Assembly: GCA_963573385.1 (NCBI GenBank)
Contig: CAUYLG010048289.1
Span: 1-64,000, forward strand
DNA: 64,000 nucleotides
Source: Cacajao melanocephalus
Taxonomy: Eukaryota > Chordata > Mammalia > Primates > Pitheciidae
Reading direction: 5' to 3'
Shown: in pieces, positions 25,196 to 64,000 of the stretch
How positions within the stretch are numbered: the first letter of the stretch is position 1
How the letters are laid out: the number at the start of each line of letters is the position of its first letter
Notes under the pieces: generated by a model
What the model was told of the DNA's origin: nothing
The model's database searches: none
The model's input: the letters and a program-made list of their open reading frames with translations, nothing else
Program-made: the position numbers and the translations under genes

Positions 25196-25745
25196 TTTGT
25201 TCTATTATAAAGACACATGCACACAAATGTTCATTGCAGCACTGTTTACAATAGCAAAGACCTGGAACCAACCCAAATGCCTATCGACGACAGACTCGAC
25301 AAGGAAAATGTAGCACATATACACCATGGTATACTATGCAGCCATAAAAAATGATGAGTCTGTGTCCTTTGTAGGGACATGGATGAATCTGGAAGCCATA
25401 ATTCTCAGCAAACTGACACAAGAACAGAAAATCAAACACCACATGTTCTCACTCACAGGCGGGTATTGAACAATGAGAACACATGGACACAGGACGGGGA
25501 GCGTCACACACTGGGGTCTGTTGGGGGGGCCAAGGGAGGGACAGCAGCGGGGGCGGTGGGGAGGTCAGGAAGGGATAACATGGGGAAAAATGCCAGATGT
25601 AGGTGACGGGGGGATGGAGGCAACAAACCACATTGCCATATGCGTACCTACGCAACAATCCTGCATGATCTACACATGTACCTCAGAACCTAAAGTACAA
25701 TAAAAAAAATTTTTAAATAAAATTAAATTTTGATTTTTTAAAAAA
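25196..25745 (+). mobile_element. L1 3' end, truncated, with A-rich tail
   Basis: Starts inside ORF2 ('tctattataaagacacatgc'), passes 'tgcagccataaaaaatgatg' and 'gggacatggatgaatctgg', a G-rich 3'UTR stretch at 25520-25570, and ends 'aaagtacaataaaaaaaatt'. The 3'UTR tail ('gccatatgcgtacctacgca') parallels the copy at 98-650. Confidence 0.9.
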
Positions 25746-25749
25746 AGAA

Positions 25750-26175
25750 AATCTGTTACTCAATAACTTGCATGAAAATGTTCATAACACCTTTACTTAT
25801 AACAGCCCAAACAAAAGTAGATACTACCCAAATGTCTATCAACTGATAAATGAATAAATAAATTGCAGCATATAAATACAGTGGAATATTATTCAGTAAT
25901 AAAGAAAGAACCGATACATGCTACAACATGGATAAACATTGAAAACATTGTGCTAAGTGAAAGAGGCCAGTTACAAAAGAATTGTTTAATTCCATTTAAA
26001 TTAAATGCTCAGGAGAGGAAAGTCTGTAAAGAGAGAAAGTTGATTAGTAGTTTCCTTGGGCTGTGTGGGGGGTGGGAAGGAGATGAGGATTTATTTCTAA
26101 CGGGTACAAGGTTTCTAGGGTTGTCTTTTCTTTTTTTTTTTTTTGGTGTAATAAAAATGTTCAAACTTGATTAAA
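25750..26175 (+). mobile_element. Older L1 (L1M type) 3' end
   Basis: 'gttcataacacctttactta', 'ggaatattattcagtaataa', 'acatggataaacattgaaaa', 'cattgtgctaagtgaaagag' and 'gattagtagtttccttgggc' follow the L1M ORF2/3'UTR order. It directly follows the tail of the younger L1. Confidence 0.85.
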
Positions 26176-26199
26176 AATATTTTTTAATAAAAATAAAAT

Positions 26200-26620
26200 T
26201 ATGAAAGTGATAATTAAACACACATCGGAGAAAATTCAGTCTTAAAATCTGTCCTTTATCTCACTACACTGAGATACTCCAATGAACTATGTAGCCTTCC
26301 AGTCTTTGTTTACATTCTCAAGTAATAAAAAATATATCTTCCTTTAAAAAGAAGGAAGGAAAGAAAGAAAACATTACAACAAATTCCCCTATACTACCTT
26401 GGTCCTCAATCACTGCCTACTCCTCTAAATCGAGATTTAACCAATGTTTGCTAAGTATCTTTTCAGAATTTTCTCTGTATATTTTTGCTCCACAGGATGT
26501 ACCCAGAGTAAATATAGACAGTATCGTACTGTTTTGCACCAAAGGTTTTTGTTTATGTGCAATATAATCATTTGGTAGCTTCATGGAACCATCACCACAA
26601 TCAAGACACAGAACTATTCT
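26200..26620. other. AT-rich spacer, possible old L1 sequence
   Basis: 'ggaaccatcaccacaatcaa' near 26585 is the sort of phrase found in antisense L1M 3' sequence; otherwise nothing recognised. A GGAA-rich microtract lies at 26350-26370. Confidence 0.35.
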
Positions 26621-26832
26621 ATCATCACAGGATACATAAAGAAATGCAAAATAATAAGAAATACAGCAAACACCCCTTGGCTCTATCTATAATATAGCTA
26701 AAGTGAGAGTCAAAGAAAATGCTAGGGTGCATGTTGACCCTGAACCAAACTAAGATTTTGGTAGGTCTCAGCTATGACCACTAGCCTCAAGCCACCCCCA
26801 AAGGGAACAATCATGGTAGGGCAGCAAAAGGA
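26620..26832 (+). mobile_element. Endogenous retrovirus internal fragment, left of the BCAR1 pseudogene
   Basis: Shares word order with 63.58-63.76 kb ('atgcaaaataataagaaata' versus 'atgcaaaatcataagaaaaa'; 'ttttggtaggtctcagctat' versus 'ttctggccagtctaaattat'), which directly follows an LTR of the copy A/B/C family. It is therefore decayed internal sequence of the same retrovirus family, interrupted here by the pseudogene. No ORF is intact. Confidence 0.6.
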
Positions 26833-29800
26833 GTTGCAAGGACCCCAAGCGCCGCTGGATCTGCTCTGGGCAGCCCAGGCTGCGGTACCGGGGCGGCCGC
26901 AGCGCACTCGGAGCCCGGAGGGCACACGGCCCGGGCAGCTAGGTGTGTGCCCTCGGGGGAGGGGGGGTTCCAGGCCCGCTGGACACCATGAACCACCTGA
27001 ACGTGCTGGCCAAAGCCCTCTATGACAACGTGGCCGAGTCCCCAGATGAGCTCTTCTTCCGCAAGGGCGACATCATGACGGTGCTGGAGCAGGACACGCA
27101 GGGCCTGCTCACTGCACGGGCGCCAGGGCATCTTGCCCGGGAACCAGGCATATACCTCAAGATCTTAGTGTGCATGTACGATAAGAAGCCAGCAGGGCCT
27201 GGCCCCATTCCTCCCGCTGCCCCGGCCCAGCCTCAGCCTGGCCTCCCACAGGGCCTCCATGCCCCAGCGCCTCTGACCTCCCAGTATACGCCCATGCTCC
27301 CCGCCACCTACCAGCCCCTGCCCGACAGCGTCTACCTGGTGCCCACCCCGAGCAAGACTCAGCAAGGCCTCTACCAAGCCCCTAGTCCCAGCCCTCAGTT
27401 CCAGTCGCCCCCAGCCAAGCAGACATCTACACTCTTGAAGCAGACGCCCCATCACCCGTTTTCCCAGCCCGGCCACAGACATGTACTATGTGCCCCCAGG
27501 GCCTGGAGGCCGTGCCCAGGACATTTACCAGGTGCCACCTTTTACTGGGATGGGGCATGATGTCTACCAGTTCCCTTGTCCATGGACACACGCAGCTGGG
27601 AGGCCACAAAGCCCCTGGCAAAGGTGGTGGTGCCCACCCGCGTGGGGCAGGGCTGTGTATGAGGCCACACAGACGAAGCAGGGCGAGTACGACATCCCGC
27701 GACACCTGCTGGCTCCCGGAGCCCCAGGACATCTACGATGTGCCCCCTGTTCTGGGGCTGCTTCCCGGCCACTATGGCCAGGAGGTATATGACACACCCC
27801 CATGGCTGTCAAGGGTTCCAATGGCCGAGCCCCGTTGCTGGAGGTGTATGATGTGCTCCCCAGCGTGGAGAAGGGCTTGCCCCCCCGTCCAGCCATCACG
27901 CGGTCTACAACGTTCCTCCATCTGTGAGCAAGGACATGCCTGACGGCCCACTGCTGCGTGAGGAGACCTACGAAGTGTCCCCCGCCTTCACCAAGGCCAA
28001 GCCCTTTGACCCGACCTGCACCCCGCTGGTCCTGGCTGCGCCCCCTCCAGACTCCCCGCCCGCTGAGGACATGTATGACGTGCCGCCCCCAGCTCCTGAC
28101 CTCTACTACGTGCCCCCTGGTTTGCGGAGGCCTGGCCCAGGCACCCTGTACGACGTGCCCCGTGAACTGGTGCTTCCTCCTGAGGTGACCGACGGTGGCG
28201 CGGCTGACGATGGTGTGTATGCGGTGCCTCCCCCAGCTGAGCGTGAGGCCCCAGCGGAGGGCAAGCGCCTGTAGGCCTCCAGCACCGGCAGCACACGCAG
28301 CAGCCAGTCCGCATCCTCCCTGGAGGTGGTGAGGCCAGGCCAAGAACTCCTGGAGCTGGAAGTCGCTGTGGAGGCACTGGCTCGGCTGCTGCAGGGTGTG
28401 AGCGCCACCGTTGCCCACCTCCTGGACCTGGCAGGCAGCGCTGGTGGGACCGGAAGCTGGCGCAGCACCCCTGAGCCACAGGAGCCACTGGTGCAGGAGC
28501 TGGGGCTGCCGTGGCTGCCGTCCAGAGTGCAGTCCACGAGCTGTGGGAGTTCGCCCACAGCGCTGTTGGCAGCGCTGCCCACACATCTGACCGTGCCCTG
28601 CACGCCAAGCTTAGCCGGCAACTGCAGAAGATGGAGGACCTACACAAGACGCTGGTGGCCCATGGTCAGGCCCTTGACGCTGGCCGGGGAGGCTCAGGAG
28701 CCACCCCTGAAGACCTGGACCAGCTGGTGGCCTGTTCGTGGGCCGTGCCCGAGGACGCCAAGCAGCTGGCCTCCTTCCTGCATGGCAACGCCTAGTTGCT
28801 CTTCAGACAGACCAAGGCCCCTGCCCCGGGGTCCGAGGGGGCTAGCACCCTGCATCTCAACCCCATTGACAAGACCAGCAGCATCCAGTCACGGCCCCTG
28901 CCCTCACCCACTAAATTCACCTTCCAGGACTCGCCAGATGGGCAATATGAGAACAGCGAGGGTGCCTGGGTGGAAAACTGTGACTACGTCCACCTGCAGG
29001 GGAAAAAAGAGTTTGAGAAGACCAAGAAGGAGCTACTGGAAAAGGGCAGCATCACGCAGCAGGGCAAGAGCCAGCTGGAGCTGCAGCAGCTGAAGCAGTT
29101 CGAACGCCTAGAACAGGAGGTGTCACAGCCCATAGACCACGACCTGGCCAACTGGACGCCGGCCCAGCCCCTGGCCCCGGGGCGGACGGGCAGCCTGGGG
29201 CCCTTAGACCAGCAGCTGCTGCTCTTCTATCTGGAACAGTGTGAGGCCAACCTGACCACGCTGACCAATGCCGTGGACACCTTCTTCACTGCTGTGGCCA
29301 CCAACCAGCCACCCAAGATCTTCATTGCGCATAGCAAGTTCGTCATCCTCAGCGCCCACAAGCTGGTGTTCATCCGGGACACACTGTCTCGGCAGGCCAA
29401 GGCGGCCGACGTGCGCAGCCAGGTGACCCACTACAGCAACCTGCTGTGCGACCTCCTGCGCGGCATCGTGGCCACCACCAAGGCCTCCGCCCTGCAGTAC
29501 CCATCACCCTCTGCTGCCCAGGACATGGTGGAGAGGGTCAAGGAGCTGGACCACAGCACCCAGCAGTTCCACAGCGTCCTGGGCCAGCTGGCAGCCGCCT
29601 GAGGGCAGTCACCCCCGGAGGGAGGCAAGGGAGGGGTTTGGCGGCCCCAGCTCCCCATCCCCCATCTCAAGAGTAGCTGTGCTGCAGGCTTGGGGACAGG
29701 ACCCCAGCTCTGCCTCGGGCCTGGAGCCCCGGATGCCCAGGAACTTCTTATATTTATGGCTGGGCAGGGCGTGGGGCCGTGCCCCTCAGAGGAGCCGAAG

Positions 29801-30086
29801 CCCAGGGGCTGGCCAGTGGCCTTCCCCATCGTGCACCGCATGCCCGGGCTGGTCCCCAGGCAGGGGGCTGGAGTGTGAGGGCCTGCAGCCTGTAGGACTT
29901 CGTGCTGCCCCAGGGCTGAGCCTGGCCCCCAGAGGGTGCCCTGTCCCGACAGGGCCAGTGCAGTTTGGTGTGTTCCTCTGCCTCACCAGGAAAAGACCCT
30001 GAAGAACTATTTTTCATTATTGGTTTTCCAATCATTTGACTAATAGTCTCTATTTAAATAAAGTTTTTAAAATGAAGAAAAAAAAA
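26833..30086 (+). pseudogene. BCAR1 (pseudogene): Processed pseudogene of BCAR1 (p130Cas)
   Basis: A GC-rich, intronless copy of BCAR1 mRNA. It has 5'UTR (from about 26833), ATG at 26988-26990 (MNHLNVLAKALYDN), SH3 part, substrate domain with YxxP repeats (QDIYDVPP, GTLYDVP, GVYAVPPP), serine-rich/helical part, C-terminal FAT-like domain ending QLAAA at about 29599, and 3'UTR with AATAAA at 30057-30062 and a short A tract at 30078-30086. BCAR1 is a Src/FAK docking protein of focal adhesions. This copy is broken: a shift inside the SH3 domain removes the segment after QDTQGL, further frame changes lie near 27465, 27570, 27720, 27800, 27900 and 28505, and TAG stops sit at 28272-28274 and 28793-28795. 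The Src-binding YDYV motif reads CDYV. No full protein can be made. The imperfect target-site duplication ('gggcagcaaaagga' at left, 'gggtcagcaagagga' at right) supports L1-mediated insertion. Confidence 0.95.
28796..29602 (+). pseudogene. Open C-terminal frame of the BCAR1 pseudogene (268 codons)
   Basis: The frame downstream of the last stop remains open for 268 codons and covers the Src-binding region and the four-helix C-terminal domain of BCAR1 (LLLFYLEQCEANLTTLTNAV near 29216-29275). No start codon in good context and no promoter are visible, so expression as a separate protein is unlikely. The open frame probably reflects youth of the insertion or chance. Confidence 0.7.
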
Positions 30087-30952
30087 GTTGGGTCAGCAAG
30101 AGGATACTTCATGTTGCAGGATGACAACCCCAAAAAACTACTGAACTCAGCAGGTATAGTGTGAAGGAGCTGTTTCATTTTGTGAATAGTTATCAGCTTC
30201 CTGAAGAATCTTTACTAAAATGGACTGTAAGAATATCTAATTTAGGGGTAGTACCTTCAGTTTTGAATGCTGCAGTACAGAAGGTTATGTTTGGGTTGAT
30301 ACGGGACTCACAGCTCACTGTGGAATAATCATAGAAGGTTGTATGTGATCCAGACACACAGCAGGTTAGTCCAGAGGGAACAGCTGCCTTGGTGGACTGA
30401 ATAAAAGCCACTGTAAGAAGTGTAATAAAAGCCCTGAGAAGGACCTTCTGATTCTCTCTATAACTGCCAAGTGAAATAGTCCAGATGAAGCAGCTGATAT
30501 GTTTTGTATGCAAACCACTGAAACTGGATTTATGATGATCAGGATATTTATCCACTGAATGTGTCCATTACCTAGTCATGGTAAATGCTGTGATTAAAGG
30601 GACCCCTTTTGCAAGAGCATCCCATGTAAACTTACTCTTGCAGAATTCAACAACAGAGAAGGCTTATCAGGTTTACTGTCTCTGCTTCTTGATGTGAGTC
30701 ATAAAGATATCAAGAACATTAATTAACAAGACAATGAGAAGAGACAAGAGAATCAAAGGATTCATTCCATCAGGGTGGAAATTTTTAAATGGTTATTAAG
30801 AAATGAGATAAATAAAACGGGCACTGGTGGGTTGAAATAAAGATCTTAATATAGCACTATAGAAGGTTGGGTGGACCAATGGGAACCCCTGCTGAGCCTC
30901 CAACATTAAAAGGACTCCTAAAAGTCTGCTTTATTTATCCCAATTTGGAGGA

Positions 30953-31014
30953 TTTTTTTTTTTTTTTTTTTTTTTAGTAGAGACAGGGGCTTGTTATGTT
31001 TCCCAAGCTGGTTT
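30953..31014 (-). mobile_element. Antisense Alu fragment with T23 tract
   Basis: A run of 23 T at 30953-30975 followed by 'agtagagacaggggcttgtt' and a short piece of Alu right-arm sequence. Confidence 0.65.
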
Positions 31015-31085
31015 ATGGATGGCGGTTCCAGTGGGATCAGACAACATCACTACTCTGATCAAAAAATGTAAAACCAAAAGAAAAT

Positions 31086-31340
31086 TTTTTTTTTTTGAGA
31101 CAGCATCTTGGTCTGTCACCCAGGTTGGAGTGCAGTGGCATGATCATGGCTCAATGCAGCCTCTACTTCCCTGGCTCAAGCAATCCTCCCTATTGAGCAG
31201 CTGGGACTACACGTGCATGTCACCATGCCTGGCTTTGTTGTAGAGATGGGGTTTCACTATGTTGTCCTGGGCTCAAGCAATCCCCTTGCCTCGGCCTTCC
31301 AAAGTGCTGGGATTACAGGCATGAGCCACTGCACCCAGAG
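31086..31340 (-). mobile_element. Alu, antisense
   Basis: Begins with T-rich 'ttttttttttgagacagcat', has 'cacccaggttggagtgcagt' and ends 'ggcatgagccactgcaccca'. The right-arm to left-arm linker is shortened. First recognisable full-type Alu of the window counting from the left. Confidence 0.92.
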
Positions 31341-32049
31341 TAGAATGTAAAAACAGATCAGCTTGTTGGGCTGTATTGCATGCTGTTTCTTATGTTTGGG
31401 TTTCTACATACTCCTTGCTGGTGGCCAGTGGCCTGGACATATGGTCAGGCAGAAGAGCAATGAGAGATTTGTCTATTAAAGGGATGCCCTTACATAACCC
31501 TGTGTAAATCAATATGGAAATTTGAGGGGTGCATTAAAGTAAGACATGTCAATGCTCACAAGAGGACCTCACTTCCAGCATCAAAAGGTGATTGGAGTGG
31601 ATGAGCAGATACCCAGTATATTCACTTGACATAACCACCTGGGCCCATAAAATGACTCTGGGAAGCTGCAGCAATGCATAGAAGGGGTGAATGTAGACAT
31701 GTTCCTCTTACATCTTCTGAGGAAAAAATTACCAATAAAAATTGTACTGTCTGCCATAAAGAGAGACAGAGACTCCAGATAGATGGCTAGGGGGCAGATT
31801 CCCCAGGGGGAAGGCCCTACACACAGAGAACAACTTACACTGATGCCAGTGGCCATGGGCGAGCTACAAATGGGTCCTGACAGGAATAGGCACTGGACTT
31901 GGCTTTGCTTATACAGAGAGAGAGACAAATACTTAAGAATATCAGTTATGCTCAGTCAGGTATGATCTTTTTGCTATAAAAGATCCTGTGGTCAAGGACA
32001 AGGAGGTGGTCTGTGATATACAAAAAATATATATGGTCTAGTGAAGGAG

Positions 32050-33090
32050 GGTTCCTGGCACCGATCTTCCAAAGTCCTTGGAATTTCCTGAGTGATAAGA
32101 ATATCTTCGTGATTCTACAAAGGTGACACTAGGAGAAAAGGTCTAGATAGCTTCAGAATGGGGCTGGTTGCCAGAAAAACTAACCATGTGATTGGAATTT
32201 AAGCCACTAGACCTCTGGGCAGAGGAGGGGGCAGGAGACTGAGTTCAATTGCATGGCCAATGTTTTAATCAATTATGCCGATGTAATGAAACCCTAATTA
32301 AGAAAAAACAAAAAAAACTTCAGAAAAGTAAGGCTCGGGGAGCTTCCTGGTGGGTGAACACATCGAAGTGCTAGGATGATGACATACCTGGATTCCACGA
32401 AGAGAGGACACGAAGTTCTGTGTTCCATGTTCCCTCCCCCAACTTCTTCCCAGATAGTGCATGTCTTCCATGTGGCTCTTCCTGAGTTGTGTCCTTTTAG
32501 TAAAACTGTAAGTAATGCATTTCTGTGAGTTCTGTGAATCTTTCTAGCAAATTATCAAACTAAAGGGGGGTCGAGGGAGCCCCCAAATGTGCAGCCAAGT
32601 CAGACACAAGTGTGAGTAGCCTGGGGACTCTGATTGTGGCTGGAGTCTAAAATAAGGGCAGTCTTAGGCCAGGTGCAGTGGCTCACGCCTGTAATCCCAG
32701 CACTTTGGGAGACGGAGGAGCGCAGATCACTTGAGGTCAGGAGTTCAGGAGTTCCAGACCAGCCTAGCCAACATGGCAAAACCCCATCTCTACTGAAAAT
32801 ACAAAAATTAGCCGAGTGTAGTGGAGGGCACTTGTAATCCTAGCTACTTAGGAGGCTGAGGCACTAGAATGGCTTAAACCCGAGAGGCAGAGGTTGCAGT
32901 GAGCTGAGTTTGGGCCACTGCACTCCAGCATGAAAGACAGAGCAAGACTCTGTCTCAGAAAATAAATAAATAAATAAATAATAAAATAAGGGCAGTTTTT
33001 TTGGGAACCTTGTCCTTTAACTTGTAGGATCTAACTCCAAGTAGTGTCAGAATTGAATTGAATTCTAGGATATCAGAGAACTGTTATTTA
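32050..33090 (+). mobile_element. Endogenous retrovirus 3' LTR, copy B, split by an Alu
   Basis: 'gtctagatagcttcagaatg', 'tggccaatgttttaatcaat', 'cttcctggtgggtgaacaca', 'tgagttctgtgaatctttct' and 'tagtgtcagaattgaattga' match copies at 5 kb and 62.8 kb. It lies downstream of integrase-like sequence in the same orientation, which marks it as the 3' LTR. An Alu with a 14-base target duplication is inserted at 32663. Confidence 0.75.
32663..32982 (+). mobile_element. Alu inserted in the LTR, with target-site duplication
   Basis: Alu from 'ggccaggtgcagtggctcac' (32667) to an A-rich (AAAT)n tail. The flanking duplication aaaataagggcagt is at 32649-32662 and 32983-32996 and is exact, giving the insertion point inside the LTR. 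Confidence 0.95.
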
Positions 33091-33099
33091 GAACACAAA

Positions 33100-33360
33100 T
33101 TTTTTATTTTTTGTGGTAAAATATACATAAAACCCTTTTAACTATTTTTTATTTTTAAACTTCTCATTGAAAGATAACAGTATAGAAAATATATAAACAG
33201 TACAACTTATAAAGTATACTGCTCAATCAGACTTCATCTGGATCAAGAACAGGATATTCCAATATTCCAGGAAAGAAAAGAAACATGTTAAAAAGAAAAA
33301 GATTTTTATTTTAAAAACCTAGACATAGTAATTAAAATGGGAGTTAAGAGCAGTAATCCC
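33100..33360. other. AT-rich, probable old L1 antisense
   Basis: 'aaaatatacataaaaccctt' and 'aagtatactgctcaatcaga' resemble antisense L1M 3' sequence, but matches are short. Confidence 0.35.
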
Positions 33361-33370
33361 TCTATCCCTT

Positions 33371-33394
33371 TGTGTGTGTGTGTGTGTGTGTGTA
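33371..33394. repeat. (TG)n microsatellite, about 12 units
   Basis: Uninterrupted TG dinucleotides followed by 'tatctg'. Confidence 0.95.
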
Positions 33395-33639
33395 TCTGTA
33401 ACATATTTATACATAATCCCATATATATGCATATACCTACTCTGTAATGTACCATTTCCAGAAATGGGTTCACAGAAGACTTTCTAAGGGGTATTTGTTT
33501 TATTATTTAAAAGATTATGTGATAATAACTTTGGGACATACTAAATTAAGAGTAATCGAACAGTTTATCACCTATGAAAATACTTCAGGGCATATTGCCT
33601 GACCATTCTCAAGTCAAGAGAGGAATGAGGAGAATCCTT

Positions 33640-33893
33640 CTTGCCATTCTAGATATATTTTTAAAATTATGATAATATATACATAGCAAAATTTACTATT
33701 TTAACCATTTTTATGGGTACAATGCAGTGGCACTAACATTCACAGTGTTGAGAAGCCATCATCGCTATCCACTTCCAGAATTTGTTCATCCCAAAGACGA
33801 ACTATGCACCTGTTAAACAATAAGCCCCCCATTTCCTCCTCCCTGCAGTCTCTGATAACCACTGTTCTCCTTTCTGTCTCTATGAACTTACCT
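33640..33893 (-). mobile_element. L1M 3' end, antisense
   Basis: 'gggtacaatgcagtggcact', 'aacattcacagtgttgagaa', 'cacttccagaatttgttcat', 'tctctgataaccactgttct' and 'tctgtctctatgaacttacc' are the reverse complement of the L1M 3' region in order. Confidence 0.75.
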
Positions 33894-33896
33894 ATG

Positions 33897-33988
33897 CTGG
33901 TTTCTCCATGTTGGTCAGGCTGGTCTTGAACTCCTGGCCTCAGGTGATCCACCTGTCTCAGCCCCCCAATTCGGCGCCTGGCCTCCGA
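33897..33988 (-). mobile_element. Antisense Alu fragment
   Basis: 'tctccatgttggtcaggctg' to 'gcctggcctccga'; only part of the left arm is kept. Confidence 0.8.
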
Positions 33989-34079
33989 ATGTATTTTTGT
34001 TCTATAAATAAACTTTTGGAGGCACTTTAGAATTTAGAGGTCAAATAGAAATTAATGGTAACATATATTTCAAAAAGTG

Positions 34080-34402
34080 CAATGTTTTATTATCAACATT
34101 AATATTTGTTCATGCTAAAGATTCAGGGATGAAGTAATAGGCAAAAAACTAAAATATAATCAACATTACACAGGTGTATCTTAAGTATATAGTAATACTT
34201 TGCTAATTATTGGACTAAAAAATATAAAAGAAGTACATCAATTATTTTGTGTTTCATCTTTCTGAATATACTTTTACATTAAATACACAGCAAGTACTTA
34301 TTTATAAATTATGCTTTTTTCTTTAGGAACCAAAACATGCTTATTCTTGATTAATCAGAATTTGTTTCAAAAGATAAAACTTCTTAAAGATAAGCATGGC
34401 AT
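34080..34402 (-). other. IFT80: Probable IFT80 3'UTR with AATAAA signal
   Basis: On the minus strand the first AATAAA after the stop is at 34086-34091, giving a 3'UTR of roughly 330 nt if used. The stretch is AT-rich and free of repeats. Longer 3'UTR forms cannot be excluded. Confidence 0.5.
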
Positions 34403-62745
<28,343 letters not shown>

Positions 62746-62749
62746 CAAT

Positions 62750-63350
62750 AATTTATCTGGTCTCTGTGCTGGAGCTTCAAAAACCCTTAGAATTTCCTGA
62801 TTAGAGTATCTTTATTTTTGCTAGTGAAGAGACTCTTCGTAGGCCCCTAGATAGCTTCAGGATAGTGGCCGATAATCAGATCAAGTATGTGGTTTAACGG
62901 TCTGAACTTTCAGGTTCCCAGTCTCTGGAGATGGGAAGCAGGCTGGAGACTGAGTTCATCAGGTGGCCAATGATTTAATTAATCATGCCAATGTAGCAAA
63001 ACCCCATAAAAATTCTGAATGCCAAAGCTCAGTGGAGCTTCCTGGTTAGTGAACACAGAACTGGGAAGGTGATGTGTCCTGAGAAGAGAGGGCACAGAAA
63101 CTCTGTCCCCGTCCTTTATAATAAAACTGTAATAATAAGCATAGCTTTCCTGAGTTCTGTGAGTCATTTTAGTGAATCATCAAACTTGAAGGAGTTGTAG
63201 GAATCCCTGAATTTGTAGCTAGTTGGTCAGAAAAGTAGGCAGCTGCAGTGGAGTTGGGGGAGTCTTCGATTTGTAGCTAGCATCTGGAGTAGGGGCAGTC
63301 TTAAGCTTTGGTGCCTGCACTAGCTCCAGGTAGTGTAGAAATGAAATGCA
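62750..63350 (+). mobile_element. Endogenous retrovirus LTR, copy C
   Basis: 'ccctagatagcttcaggata', 'tggccaatgatttaattaat', 'gtggagcttcctggttagtg', 'ttataataaaactgtaataa', 'tgagttctgtgagtcatttt' and 'gtaggggcagtcttaagctt' match copies A and B. It is followed by internal-like sequence, so it is probably a 5' LTR. Confidence 0.75.
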
Positions 63351-64000
63351 GTCTACCCAGTTGAGATGAAAATGGAATCGTTGGTATTAGGTTATTGAAG
63401 CAAACGGTTTGGGAGAGAAAGGATGAAAGGGTAGAGGATGAAGAACTTCTGATTCCTCAATGGCCATGGGGTCACCCATGGTATGAAACACTAGCTATGT
63501 TGCAATCAGTTATTGGAGGTAAAAGTTACCCATGGAATTTAAGATGATACATACATCTTCCGGGGAACTGGCTCACTAAATGCATAGGAAAATGCAAAAT
63601 CATAAGAAAAAAGAGAAATACACAATCTCTCGATTATTGCTATCTCTAATAGCTAAAAATGAAAGGAAGAGACGAACCAAATATAAATTCTGGCCAGTCT
63701 AAATTATGGCCTCTAGTCTCAGGGCCCCTACTGAAGGAATGAATGTGTTGGGAAGATATTGATTCTTGCCAGTTCAAGGAACAGGCACTAGCCTCAGAGT
63801 CATTTTCAAAGGAAAAAGTTATGCTGAAATAAATCTTGAAAAAGACTAAAATAATTCCTAAGAGAATGGGGATAGAAAGAGGGAAATGTCTAGAAATTCA
63901 CCCAAACTGGGAAAAAATATCTTTAAACAGTTATTAAGAAATAGAGCAAACAAAACTATAAAAACTCTGGAAGACAACTTAGGCAATACCATTCTGAACA
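63351..64000 (+). mobile_element. Endogenous retrovirus internal remnant downstream of LTR copy C
   Basis: 63580-63760 parallels 26620-26832 (left flank of the BCAR1 pseudogene), and 'cagttattaagaaatagagc' near 63930 parallels 30790-30810. No frame is open for more than a few tens of codons. It runs off the window. Confidence 0.55.

Larger units (their letters stand above)
30087..32045 (+). mobile_element. Endogenous retrovirus internal region, decayed
   Basis: Continues the retroviral sequence interrupted by the BCAR1 pseudogene and leads into the LTR at 32.05 kb. Near 31855-31925 the plus strand has a broken integrase-like stretch (short piece KWVLTGIGTGLGFAY); 30240-30440 reads as broken gag/pol-like coding. 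Frameshifts and stops are frequent and much is deleted, so it is inactive. Two antisense Alu pieces interrupt it. The minus-strand 120-codon ORF at 30193-30555 is a shadow of this relic. Confidence 0.6.

Noticed and set aside
27564..28586. 340-codon minus-strand ORF
   Set aside because: It is antisense to the GC-rich BCAR1 pseudogene. Few AT-rich stops occur there by composition, and the protein has no recognisable family pattern.
30193..30555. 120-codon minus-strand ORF
   Set aside because: It lies opposite decayed retroviral sequence, has no family resemblance, and the plus strand gives the better coding-like pattern.

Overview
The window is primate nuclear DNA. Alu elements of several ages, L1 3' ends, MIR/L2 relics and endogenous-retrovirus LTRs fill it, and it carries one multi-exon protein-coding gene and one processed pseudogene. 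The IFT80 C-terminus and the L1 3'UTR tails look slightly unlike the human versions I remember. A non-human primate, perhaps a New World monkey, is therefore possible, but I cannot settle the species without an alignment.

Layout. 1-26 kb is intergenic: two separated L1 pieces at the left edge, an old L1-like stretch at 2.8-4.05 kb, an LTR at about 5 kb, and a long stretch without ORFs to 11.9 kb. A degenerate minisatellite follows (11.9-12.46 kb). Beside it lies a short promoter-like segment facing left, with a TATA box, CCAAT boxes and a CACGTG E-box (12.48-12.79 kb). From 13 to 25 kb there is unique sequence with MIR, L2, MER5-like and MaLR-like relics. Two L1 3' ends lie at 25.2-26.2 kb. 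26.6-33.1 kb is a decayed endogenous retrovirus with a 3' LTR. A 3.2-kb processed pseudogene of BCAR1 (p130Cas), broken by frameshifts and stops, is inserted into it.

34.1-61.8 kb is the 3' part of IFT80 on the minus strand. Eight coding exons encode the last 338 residues: the end of the second WD40 propeller and the helical C-terminal region. Splice sites are canonical and the frame stays open, so the gene looks functional. IFT80 is a subunit of the ciliary IFT-B complex. Its introns hold most of the Alus, an ERV 3' end with LTR, a solo LTR and several small rearrangements. 61.8-64 kb is further IFT80 intron, with another LTR of the same family as those at 5 kb and 32 kb.

The most unusual structures are not genes. 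(1) A fold-back cluster at 38.46-40.17 kb has two sets of inverted copies, about 97-98% identical where I compared them. (2) A patch at 51.2-51.6 kb contains a dead copy of an IFT80 exon joined to direct and inverted copies of nearby intron sequence. (3) A perfect 29-bp hairpin lies at 55.44-55.51 kb. All three look like products of replication template switching within one locus. Alus are absent from the first 30.9 kb by my reading, and then more than 20 pieces occur in 33 kb.
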